Made by a program: the position numbers and the translations under genes. Below, piece by piece: positions 17,664-24,271 of a stretch of 64,000 nt of DNA; the stretch's first letter is position 1; each line of letters opens with the position of its first letter. Below the pieces are notes generated by a model. That model did not search any database. It saw only the letters and a list, made by a program, of their open reading frames with translations, and was not told where the DNA came from. This DNA comes from Polymorphum gilvum SL003B-26A1 (lineage in GTDB: Bacteria; Pseudomonadota; Alphaproteobacteria; Rhizobiales; Stappiaceae): contig NC_015259.1 in assembly GCF_000192745.1 (NCBI RefSeq), positions 4,293,001 to 4,357,000 on the forward strand, written 5' to 3'.

Positions 17664-17797
17664 CGGCGATCTCCCTTGACGATGGTGGTAACGGATGCGG
17701 AAGCGCAGCGCCCGGCATCGTGCGGGGCGAGCGCGAGGGCGGCGAGGCCACCTGCAAGAAGGATCAGCAGGACCTGGGCGAACGGATGCAGCGTCAT
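17660..17797 (-). CDS. Small single-pass membrane protein in lysis region
   Basis: A 45-residue protein with one hydrophobic segment (FAQVLLILLAGGLAALALA) and a short soluble tail. It overlaps the DUF2730 start by four bases and directly follows a two-segment membrane protein. The LAGG stretch resembles part of a lipobox but lacks the cysteine, so it is not a clear outer-membrane spanin. The role is unknown; the context is lysis. Confidence 0.6.
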   Translation of the reverse strand: MTLHPFAQVLLILLAGGLAALALAPHDAGRCASASVTTIVKGDRR

Positions 17798-17801
17798 CGC
17801 A

Positions 17802-18194
17802 TCACCGCAGCGACCGGAGCGCGGCGACGCCGCCGCCGACATAGAACAGCCACTGGATCATCTGCCCGCCCCAGGCTTCGAGGATCGGCACCGTGGCCAC
17901 CCTCCACCCGAAGCGGAACACGCTGTCGAGACAGACCGCGCCCCACCACAGGCCCAGCGGCAGCACGAACAGCGCGGCGAAGATCCAGAAGGCGGCATGC
18001 TCGAGCTTCGCCCCGTTGAATGCGGTCATCTCCCTGGTTTCGGCGACGGCGGCGCGGATCGCCTCGATCTCGACCTGCGTGCGCAACGCCGCCCGGTCGG
18101 TTTCCGAGGCGGCCCGGCGCTCCAGATAGGCGAGCGTGCGCTCGACCAGGCCGGACGATGCAAGCCGCAGGACAAGCGACAGCAACCAGCTCAT
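17802..18194 (-). CDS. Phage membrane protein of the lysis cluster, probable holin-related
   Basis: The 130-residue protein has a helical charged N-terminal region followed by two membrane segments (about 67-90 and 108-126), with a tryptophan-rich WGGQMIQWLFYVGGG end. Comparable genes follow the endolysin in Mu-like phages of alphaproteobacteria. It overlaps the upstream small membrane gene by four bases. Holin or holin-helper function is inferred from topology and position. Confidence 0.62.
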   Translation of the reverse strand: MSWLLSLVLRLASSGLVERTLAYLERRAASETDRAALRTQVEIEAIRAAVAETREMTAFNGAKLEHAAFWIFAALFVLPLGLWWGAVCLDSVFRFGWRVATVPILEAWGGQMIQWLFYVGGGVAALRSLR

Positions 18195-18391
18195 GTCCCG
18201 CCTCCGATCCGGGTCGTGGTGACGGTGCGAAGGAAGATGTTGAGCCCGCCGATGACCAGCATGGCCCAGAGCGCGTCGCGCGGTTCGAGGTAGAGATACC
18301 AGTCGAACTCGCCGAGGAAGCGCAGCAGCTCGAGAACGATCGGAACGAGCGCGACCAGCGCGTTGAGGATCAGTGTCCGGAAGCCTTTCAT
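18191..18391 (-). CDS. Small two-segment membrane protein, candidate holin
   Basis: A 66-residue protein with two hydrophobic stretches (TLILNALVALVPIVLELLRF and ALWAMLVIGGLNIFL) and few charges between them. Start ATG overlaps the endolysin stop as ATGA. Size, topology and place immediately after the endolysin fit a class II holin, but no family signature was recognised. Confidence 0.62.
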   Translation of the reverse strand: MKGFRTLILNALVALVPIVLELLRFLGEFDWYLYLEPRDALWAMLVIGGLNIFLRTVTTTRIGGGT

Positions 18392-19329
18392 GCGGTCGCC
18401 CTCTGCTTGAGGAGCCCGGTCATGCGATGACGGATCTCGTCGCGGTAGCGCCAGGCGAAGACCATGCCGCCGATCGCGGCAAGCGCGAGCGACCCGCCGG
18501 CGATCCACAGGACCCACTCCGGCGCGCCGCCCAGGGCGGCCGCGAGGCCAGCGCCCGAGACGAGACCCGCCACGCCGGTCGCGGTGCCGCTTTCGCGGGC
18601 GGCCGCCGCGCGCTCCAGCGCGGCCGCAGTTGCCGGGCCGAGCAGACCGTCCACCTTGAGATGCGGGTGGCCCGACTGGAACGCGCGCACGGCCTTTGTG
18701 GTCCTGGGTCCGGCGAGCCCGTCCAGCGCGCCGTCATAGTGGCCGAGGCGCGCGAGGATCGCCTGATAGTGCAGCAACTCGTCGGACGCGGTCGACGCAA
18801 CCGTGTCGCGCGGGATGACGCGGATCGCGCCGGATGTCGCGTAGATGCCGCGCTGGACGAGCAGCGCCTCGGCCTGGCGGCGCTTGACGAGGCCCGGCAG
18901 GCGGCGCCCGCCGGCCGTGGTGCCGGTCTTGCGCAGCAGCGCGGCCGACCCGGCGGCGTCGCCGGCCGCGAGCGCCTTCGCCCATTTCCACGTCGCGGCG
19001 CCTGGACCGAGATTGAAGCAAACCGATGCCGCGCCGTCGTAGTGGTGCTGGAACTTCGGCCGGATGTGCCGCACGACGGCCGCGCCATATTCCTCGTCCA
19101 CGATCTTCGGCAGGATCTTCAGGCATTCCTCGCGGGTGATCGTGTCACCTGGTTTCAGCTGCCGGCCGCGCGTCGCGATCCAGTAGCCGCGGAAGACCTT
19201 CGACCGGTTGGTGTAGCCGGTGCCGATGGTCAGCACGCCGACCGGATCGCGATAGGCACGGCTGACGAAGCCTTCATGCGCGACAACGTCGCGTGCGCCC
19301 TGCGGGCTCAATCTGGTGATCGTCGACAT
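18388..19329 (-). CDS. Endolysin: GH24 lysozyme with peptidoglycan-binding domain and C-terminal membrane anchor
   Basis: The 313-residue protein has a lysozyme domain at 1-170 with the catalytic Glu in VAHEGF (E19), DPVGVLTIGTGYT and later FNLGPGAATWKWAKAL. A peptidoglycan-binding domain follows (about 185-245; GALDGLAGPRTTKAVRAFQ). Residues about 265-290 form a membrane segment and the end is basic. The protein cuts cell-wall glycan for lysis. A C-terminal anchor is unusual for a phage lysozyme and may delay release until the membrane is depolarised. It is the first gene after Mor, so it opens the late region. Confidence 0.9.
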   Translation of the reverse strand: MSTITRLSPQGARDVVAHEGFVSRAYRDPVGVLTIGTGYTNRSKVFRGYWIATRGRQLKPGDTITREECLKILPKIVDEEYGAAVVRHIRPKFQHHYDGAASVCFNLGPGAATWKWAKALAAGDAAGSAALLRKTGTTAGGRRLPGLVKRRQAEALLVQRGIYATSGAIRVIPRDTVASTASDELLHYQAILARLGHYDGALDGLAGPRTTKAVRAFQSGHPHLKVDGLLGPATAAALERAAAARESGTATGVAGLVSGAGLAAALGGAPEWVLWIAGGSLALAAIGGMVFAWRYRDEIRHRMTGLLKQRATA

Positions 19330-19388
19330 GCGTTCGCCCCGGCTGGTGGATGCCGGTAGGGTGCGGGATCGGTGTCGGGGATATGAGC

Positions 19389-19401
19389 CTGACAGTGTCA
19401 G
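19389..19401. promoter_or_regulatory. Palindrome CTGACAGTGTCAG between Mor and the lysis operon
   Basis: This perfect 13-bp inverted repeat lies 60 bp before the endolysin start and just after the Mor gene. It matches the 11613-11625 palindrome except for the central base. In Mu the Mor-dependent middle promoter stands at this place, so an activator-binding role is a reasonable inference. Confidence 0.55.
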
Positions 19402-19419
19402 CCTCAGGCGTGCCGGGAC

Positions 19420-19812
19420 CTAGAACAGATCGCCTTGGCGGGGGTCCTTGCGGCGGCGCAACCGCGCGCGCGTGCGGTATGCGGTGCGCTCGTGGCAGCC
19501 GCTCGCCGCCGCAGCTTGGCGCGCCGAGGCGCCGCTTTCAAGGGCCTTTACGAGCGCCCGACGCGCGCTCGCTTCCCGCGCGATCGGGATCAGGAAGCGG
19601 CCGCCGGTGTTGCGAACGCGAAGATGATCGCAGATCCGCGCCGCCGCGTCCCATCCGACCGTTGCCGTCAGCCAGTGATCGTCGCTTGCGTGGCTCGGGA
19701 TATAGACCGTTTGCCCGCCTTTTTCGGCTGCGAGCTTCAAGGCAGCGTCGATGCCGGCAACTTCCGCGATCTCGACCAGGATACCGGGCAGGTAGGAATG
19801 GTCGCCCGCCAT
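19420..19812 (-). CDS. mor: Mor-type transcription activator
   Basis: The 130-residue product resembles the Mor/C activator family of Mu. It has an N-terminal dimerisation part with IAEVAGIDAALKLAAEKGGQ and VYIPSHASDDHWL, and a C-terminal helix-turn-helix (EREASARRALVKALESGASA, AAASGCHERTAYRTRAR in approximate order). Such proteins switch on middle or late transcription. No separate C gene is visible, so this single protein may activate both late blocks. It follows GemA by four bases. Confidence 0.85.
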   Translation of the reverse strand: MAGDHSYLPGILVEIAEVAGIDAALKLAAEKGGQTVYIPSHASDDHWLTATVGWDAAARICDHLRVRNTGGRFLIPIAREASARRALVKALESGASARQAAAASGCHERTAYRTRARLRRRKDPRQGDLF

Positions 19813-19816
19813 GGCG

Positions 19817-20464
19817 TCAGGCCTCGGCCTTGGCCATCGCCTTGCGCAGACGCAGGCCGAGCACGTTCATCAGGTCGATCCAGTCGTCACGACCGAAGTC
19901 GGCGTAGGTCCTGCCGGCCTGCATCCGCTCGACCCACGCATCCAGCGAGGCGGCCGGCGCCGCATCGCGGGCTGCAAGCCACGCCCATTGCGTCAGCAGG
20001 ATCTGGAAACGGCAGTCATTCAGCAGCTTCGGCCGCTGCTTCTCCCAGCGGTACAGTCCGTCATTGCCGGTCTCTCGCCGCAGCCACGCCTTCAGCGCCT
20101 CGATCGCGCGCGCGGCTTCGTCCGGCGCCCGCAGGAAGCGGGAGTGACCCAGACTGGTCTGGCGCTTGACGAAGGCGAGCATCGCAGCGTCGGTGTTGTC
20201 CCGCACGATCCCGAGGTTCCAGCCGGCGATCCAAAGCGCCTGCAGCTTGCCGGCGTAGGATCCGGTGGCCCGCTTGGCCGGCATGGGCCTTGAAGACCGC
20301 TTGAAGCCGAGGCGCTCGAGCTCGTCCACCACCGCCTGGTGCTGCGGCGGCGTCATGGCGCGCAGGCTCCGCGCGCCTGTCACCCGCTCGTAGAGGTCGC
20401 GGGCGTCGTCGCCGGCGATGCCGAGTTTTTTGAGCCCGACATGGATGAGTGCGTGTGCTGTCAT
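19817..20464 (-). CDS. gemA: GemA-like regulatory protein (gp16, DUF1018)
   Basis: The 215-residue protein begins MTAHALIHVGLKKLGI and contains YERVTGARSLRAMTPPQHQAV, the region typical of gp16/GemA proteins, followed by GKLQALWIAGWNLGI. GemA of Mu modulates host gene expression and supercoiling. The preferred start at 20464 overlaps the preceding small frame as ATGA; an alternative ATG is 12 bp upstream. Confidence 0.85.
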   Translation of the reverse strand: MTAHALIHVGLKKLGIAGDDARDLYERVTGARSLRAMTPPQHQAVVDELERLGFKRSSRPMPAKRATGSYAGKLQALWIAGWNLGIVRDNTDAAMLAFVKRQTSLGHSRFLRAPDEAARAIEALKAWLRRETGNDGLYRWEKQRPKLLNDCRFQILLTQWAWLAARDAAPAASLDAWVERMQAGRTYADFGRDDWIDLMNVLGLRLRKAMAKAEA

Positions 20465-20565
20465 CTGTCCCACCATCTCAATCGGTCCGGACGCGCCTCG
20501 TCCGGACCCTCGGTTGACGCCGTGGCCGCGCGCGCGGCCCCTGGATCGTGGCCGTGGATGGACAT
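20461..20565 (-). CDS. Tiny early phage ORF, unknown
   Basis: A 34-codon frame (MSIHGHDPGAARAAT...) lies between the frameshifted gene at 20567 and GemA. Its ATG overlaps the end of the upstream gene, and its stop overlaps the GemA start as ATGA. The junctions suggest translation, perhaps mainly to couple GemA. It is too short to assign a function. Confidence 0.4.
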   Translation of the reverse strand: MSIHGHDPGAARAATASTEGPDEARPDRLRWWDR

Positions 20566-20566
20566 G

Positions 20567-20781
20567 TCAAAGCCCTCCGTCTCCCTCCTTGAGCGCCGCC
20601 TTGATCCGGTCCCGGTTGCCGGCCAGCCAGCGCAAAGTGTCGAGCACGCATTCCAGTGTTCGGTCGCCTCGCCCTCGCGCAGGCGGCGCTGGGACACCAG
20701 ACCGGGATAGACACGCCGCCGCATCGCGAGCTCGTGCTCGACCTCCTGGATTTGCGCGGTCAGCGTGCGGCGACAGGCCAT
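20567..20781 (-). pseudogene. Short early phage gene disrupted by a single-base deletion
   Basis: The frame starts MACRRTLTAQIQEVEHELAM and runs to EGEATEHWNA. Its continuation, LDTLRWLAGNRDRIKAALKE, is in the next frame and ends in TGA at 20567. The 215-nt length is one base short of a whole number of codons. The break lies near 20646-20650. Both halves join into a coherent helical protein of about 71 residues of a kind found in early regions of Mu-like phages. It could be a true mutation or a sequencing error; no slippery run is present. Confidence 0.75.
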
Positions 20782-21110
20782 ATCAGCCCCCACTTGCCGT
20801 CGAGCAGATCGTCCAGCCACTGCGGCTCCGGATGGTCGGCCGGCCTGCCGATCTCCGCCTCGATCTCGATGATGAGCAGCGCGAGCTCGGCGATGACGGG
20901 CACCGATTCCGGGCTGGCCGTGCCAGCCACCGGCACATGATCCATGCCGTCCCAGGCAAGCTCACAGCAGCACTCGACCATCGATGCGAGCTCGCCGCGC
21001 AGCACGGCGAGCGCGCGTTCCAGCAGATCGGTGAGGCGGCAGAGCTTGCGCTCATCGGCGGATTTCACGGCCGGCCGATAGGGTGACTGGAGCGTCGGAT
21101 CATCGCTCAT
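20760..21110 (-). CDS. Early phage protein, unknown
   Basis: The 116-residue product begins MSDDPTLQSPYRPAV. It has a Cys-containing helix (MVECCCELAWDG) and a hydrophobic, acidic C-terminal helix before GKWGLIWPVAAR. I recognise no domain. It follows DUF3164 with start and stop sharing one base, within the tightly overlapped early operon. Confidence 0.6.
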   Translation of the reverse strand: MSDDPTLQSPYRPAVKSADERKLCRLTDLLERALAVLRGELASMVECCCELAWDGMDHVPVAGTASPESVPVIAELALLIIEIEAEIGRPADHPEPQWLDDLLDGKWGLIWPVAAR

Positions 21111-21763
21111 CACGCCACCTTGGCCAAGTCGATCGTGACCGGCTCCCATTTGCCGTCGGGCCTGTCGCGCTTGTGGAAGCGCACGTAGGTCTTCGATCCC
21201 GTGATCCGCATGGCGTCGCGGATCGCCTCCATTGCCTGATTCCAGCGCGCGTCTTCGATCTCCAGCCGCAGCAGCATGAAGATTTCCGACCGGTTGATCT
21301 GGCCTTCGCGGTCGGTGTTGAACGCCCGGGTGATGATCCCGCGGATCTCCGGCCGGGCGTCGGCCGACCACTCGTTGAGGCATTCGTCGATCAGCGCCTT
21401 GGCGATCTGCAGCTGCGGCCCGAAGTCGATGAAATCCGCGACCTGGACGCTCACCCTCATGCAGCCGTCCACCGTCTGATAGGTCCGGTTGCCCTTGATG
21501 CCGCCGCGCGTCTGGCCGTAGACCTCCTGCAGCAGCGCGTCGAACTCGCCGAGATCGGTGAAGGTGTGGCCCTTGAAGCGCTCGATCTGCGCCGACAGCT
21601 CCTCGCTGTAACGCATGATCTTGCGAACCACCTCGTCCTCCAGCTTGTCCTGGGCCTTGATCAGCTCCAGCGGCACAAGCTTGCCCTTGGCATCGGCCAT
21701 GTAGGGCCTGCCGTTGACGTCGATGACACCGCCGGCTGCGGCGCGGGTTTCGGGGCTGTTCAT
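21110..21763 (-). CDS. DUF3164 family protein
   Basis: The 217-residue product shows the DUF3164 pattern: DVNGRPYMADAKGKLVPLELIK, KIMRYSEELSAQIERFKGHTF, then GNRTYQTVDGCMRVSVQVADF. This family is a standard early gene of Mu-like phages, next to GemA, with unknown function. It is well formed and of normal length. Confidence 0.9.
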   Translation of the reverse strand: MNSPETRAAAGGVIDVNGRPYMADAKGKLVPLELIKAQDKLEDEVVRKIMRYSEELSAQIERFKGHTFTDLGEFDALLQEVYGQTRGGIKGNRTYQTVDGCMRVSVQVADFIDFGPQLQIAKALIDECLNEWSADARPEIRGIITRAFNTDREGQINRSEIFMLLRLEIEDARWNQAMEAIRDAMRITGSKTYVRFHKRDRPDGKWEPVTIDLAKVA

Positions 21764-21764
21764 G

Positions 21765-22166
21765 TCAAATCCTCCGGTTGATGGATGTCATTTGGTCGAG
21801 TGCGGAGCGGCCCGGCGCCGGGTCGCCCATGAGTGTCGGGGTCGGGTCGGCTTGGCCGTCGCGCCTTAGGTCGGGGAGCATCAGGTCCAGCAGCGGGGTG
21901 ACCCGCCAGCGCCGGCCGGTCGGGGCAGGCACGAGCCGCGCCCGCTCGGCCGCCTCCCGATGCAGCATCTCGCGCTGGCGCAACTCCTGATCGACGGCGA
22001 CGATCAGTCGGCTGATGGACTGGACGAGGTCGGCCCGGCTCGTGCCGCCGCTGAGCAGCCGGGCGGCCACCTCGGCGGCCGCGATCGAGGCGGGCGTGTC
22101 CGGGCCGCAGCCGTCGAAGACCGATGCCAGGATGTCGTCGACCAGGTCGTGCAGGGCCTCGCTCAT
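21765..22166 (-). CDS. Early phage protein, unknown
   Basis: A 133-residue, mostly helical protein. Residues 1-80 are acidic to neutral with leucine periodicity (LHDLVDDILASVF, LVQSISRLIVAVDQEL). The C-terminal part is Pro- and Asp-rich. The start overlaps the upstream stop as ATGA. No family was recognised; position is in the early operon between regulators and DUF3164. Confidence 0.6.
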   Translation of the reverse strand: MSEALHDLVDDILASVFDGCGPDTPASIAAAEVAARLLSGGTSRADLVQSISRLIVAVDQELRQREMLHREAAERARLVPAPTGRRWRVTPLLDLMLPDLRRDGQADPTPTLMGDPAPGRSALDQMTSINRRI

Positions 22167-22423
22167 GACGCAGCCCCCCCATCCTGCGGGCGCGGCCTGG
22201 GCACGACCGGCATCCGCGTGACCTTGCCGGAGGCGAGGTCCGCCGCCGTGATCGTCACCGCCCCGGCCGGCACGGCCGCCTCCAGGTGCCTGGCCTGTCG
22301 CATGCAGTCGGTCAGCATCAGCTCGACCAGGCTTGTCACAGTGCCGGACAGCACCAGCCGGCCGTCGTGCGACCGGTGCTCGGCCAGGCCGTCGCGCAGT
22401 GCGCGGAGATCGTCAGAAAGCAT
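22163..22423 (-). CDS. Early phage protein, unknown
   Basis: An 86-residue product beginning MLSDDLRALRDGLAEH. An AAAGGAGG site five bases before the ATG decides the start over a GTG one codon upstream. The N-terminal helix is amphipathic and the C-terminal part (VTITAADLASGKVTRMPVV) beta-like. The function is unknown. Confidence 0.6.
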   Translation of the reverse strand: MLSDDLRALRDGLAEHRSHDGRLVLSGTVTSLVELMLTDCMRQARHLEAAVPAGAVTITAADLASGKVTRMPVVPRPRPQDGGAAS

Positions 22424-22799
22424 CACCGCCTCCTTTCACGCGAGAGTGTGGGCAGCCGCCTCGGCACGCCCGGTACATGCGGACCCGATGCGCCGACGTC
22501 GGCGCGTAGGCCTTGCCTTGCCAGTCGAGGCACTGGTCGCGGCTGAGCTCGCCGACGACGGGGCAATCGACCGTCAGGCCCATCAGCGCGCCGCGCACGC
22601 GTTCTTCCACCCGCGCCATATCGCCGGCGTAGCGGGCGTTCAGCACCTGGCTGACGACGGCCGGCGAATAGCCGACCCGCCTGGCGGCACCGTTCAGGCC
22701 CTCGCGATCGGCAAGGGCCGCGAGTTCTGGAACCCAATCCGGAATGGCAGCGCCCCACGCGGCCAGCGCCTTGACGGCCATCGGGACAGGAGCGGTCAT
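22413..22799 (-). CDS. Probable helix-turn-helix early regulator
   Basis: The 128-residue protein contains a helix-turn-helix-like stretch (EGLNGAARRVGYSPAVVSQVLN, about 35-56, split here by family resemblance to Cro/C1-type sites). It also has two Cys pairs further on (VDCPVVGELSRDQCLDW and YRACRGGCPHSR) that could bind zinc. It overlaps its neighbours at both ends. A regulator role is inferred from the motif and the early location. Confidence 0.65.
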   Translation of the reverse strand: MTAPVPMAVKALAAWGAAIPDWVPELAALADREGLNGAARRVGYSPAVVSQVLNARYAGDMARVEERVRGALMGLTVDCPVVGELSRDQCLDWQGKAYAPTSAHRVRMYRACRGGCPHSRVKGGGDAF

Positions 22800-23428
22800 G
22801 GCGCGACCTCCTCGGTGACCGGCGTTCCGTAAACGTCGTTGGTGTTCGGATCGTAGACCGTGTGCGTTCTGAGGAGCCTCGGTGGCTTCGGACCCGTGTT
22901 CATCGACGGTTTGAGCCGCCACTTGGCGAGGTGTCGAGGGCGGCCCGGCACCACACAGTGGAGGTATCCCGCTGCCGCCAGATGCTTGGCATAGCTGTGC
23001 GCCGTCACAACCGACACGCGGACCTCATCGGTCGAGGAGAAGTCGGCGAGTTCCTTCGCCGTCCATCCGTCACGCAACAGATGCCGCATCGTGTTCCAGA
23101 GAAGCTGCTGGATGGGCACCGGCGCTTCCGAACCGTCTCGGCGCAGGCGTGGCGCCTCGGCCTGGCGGCGGCAAAGCCGATAGACCCGCCTCTGATATCG
23201 GCGGTCGGCGCCTTCGGCCCCGATCTCTTCGATGACGCCGGCCAGACGGAGCCTGCGCAGGTAATCGGTGACGACGTTGTCGCCCGGATCGCAGCACCCC
23301 TGGTCGATGTCGTGCTTCGTGAAGGGTGCGCCGGTCCGCGTCAGGTCGAGGATGACCGACCAGACATGCTCGTAGCCGCGCAAAACCGGACGGCCGGCGA
23401 TCGTCTTGAGGGTAAGGATCGCCGCCAT
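22796..23428 (-). CDS. Early phage winged-helix-type protein, unknown
   Basis: The 210-residue product begins MAAILTLKTIAGRPVLRGYE. Two segments look like winged helices: FTKHDIDQGCCDPGDNVVTDYLRRL (as two parts, about 38-62) and a central WTAKELADFSSTDEVRVSVVTAHSYAKHL (about 120-148). Two tandem DNA-binding-like domains suggest a regulator of phage or host genes. The start shares bases with the stop of gene B (TGATG). Confidence 0.6.
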   Translation of the reverse strand: MAAILTLKTIAGRPVLRGYEHVWSVILDLTRTGAPFTKHDIDQGCCDPGDNVVTDYLRRLRLAGVIEEIGAEGADRRYQRRVYRLCRRQAEAPRLRRDGSEAPVPIQQLLWNTMRHLLRDGWTAKELADFSSTDEVRVSVVTAHSYAKHLAAAGYLHCVVPGRPRHLAKWRLKPSMNTGPKPPRLLRTHTVYDPNTNDVYGTPVTEEVAP

Positions 23429-24192
23429 CAGCCGCGCCCTCCCGCCCGCCGGATCGGCGTCTCGCCCGTGAAGATGCGCCCTCCGTAGGAGCCTCTTTCG
23501 ACGGCCGTCAGGCCGCTGTTGCGGGCGAACTGACCGATCTCGTGAAGGGTCGTGGCGATCCTGCGCGCCTTGCCGGCCGTCTGGCGGCGGACGTCTTCGA
23601 GCAGATCCGGCGCGATCTCCACCCCCGGGCACAGGAACCGCGCGAGCACCGTCGTGTCCTCGCTGTCGCACGGCTGCGCCAGCTGGAAGTCGAGCACCCG
23701 GTTGTGCACGCGTTCATGCGCTTCGAGCTTCCGAGGCAGCAATTCCTCGCCGATCAGGATGACCGGCACCTGCGTCGTCTCGTGGATGTCGCGCACGAAC
23801 TCGATCATCCCGCCGTCGACCAGCTTGTCGGCCTCGTCGATGATCAGCGGCCGATGGGGCGCGTCGCCGAGCCGATAGATGATGTCGTCCATCAACGCAG
23901 CCACGGTGCCGCGCGGCCGCGGCTGGCCGAGTTCCTGCAACAACGCCTCGCAGAACCGCTTCTGCCGCCAGTAGTGGCGCACTTCCACATAAACCGCGCC
24001 GGTCTTGTTGATCGCGTACTGCGCGGCGACGCTCTTGCCGTAGCCGCTGTCGCCGCTGAACACGCCGATGCCGGGCAGGCCGACCGCGCGGGTGCGCAAC
24101 GCCTCGATCAGGGTCATCAGTGCGGCGACGTTCTTCAGCGGCGCGATCGATCCGCGTGCTGCCGTCTTGACGTTCTTGAGTGGTGCCGTCAT
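23428..24192 (-). CDS. Transposition ATPase B-like (AAA) protein
   Basis: The 254-residue protein has Walker A GDSGYGKS (47-54) and Walker B PLIIDEADKL (about 115-124), with an arginine-rich C-terminal helical domain. In Mu, B binds target DNA and activates transposase A. An AAGGA site seven bases before the ATG fixes the start. The N-terminus contains a short duplication (APLKNVKTAARGSIAPLKNV). It follows A after a 79-bp gap, the largest in the early operon. Confidence 0.9.
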   Translation of the reverse strand: MTAPLKNVKTAARGSIAPLKNVAALMTLIEALRTRAVGLPGIGVFSGDSGYGKSVAAQYAINKTGAVYVEVRHYWRQKRFCEALLQELGQPRPRGTVAALMDDIIYRLGDAPHRPLIIDEADKLVDGGMIEFVRDIHETTQVPVILIGEELLPRKLEAHERVHNRVLDFQLAQPCDSEDTTVLARFLCPGVEIAPDLLEDVRRQTAGKARRIATTLHEIGQFARNSGLTAVERGSYGGRIFTGETPIRRAGGRG

Positions 24193-24216
24193 CCTATGGT
24201 CCTTCAAAACGGTCTT

Positions 24217-24249
24217 GAGGGCTCCGGTTTTCCGGGGCTCTTTTTTTCT
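24217..24249 (+). terminator. Intrinsic terminator oriented antisense, between A and B
   Basis: An 11-bp stem with three G-U pairs (arms 24217-24227 and 24232-24242, TTTT loop) runs into a T-rich tract on the plus strand. On the minus strand the wobble pairs become mismatches, so it should act on plus-strand transcripts, opposite to the genes. Just beyond, CTGACA-AAGC-TGTCAG (24260-24275) is an imperfect relative of the late palindromes. Confidence 0.5.
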
Positions 24250-24271
24250 TGGGCTAGACCTGACAAAGCTG

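Noticed and set aside
17660-17797. Rz1-type lipoprotein in the Mu-like prophage
   Set aside because: The hydrophobic segment lacks a lipobox cysteine at the cleavage position, so it is listed only as a small membrane protein.
20640-20655. Programmed frameshift in the small early gene
   Set aside because: No slippery heptamer or A/T run lies at the junction; a simple one-base deletion explains it better.
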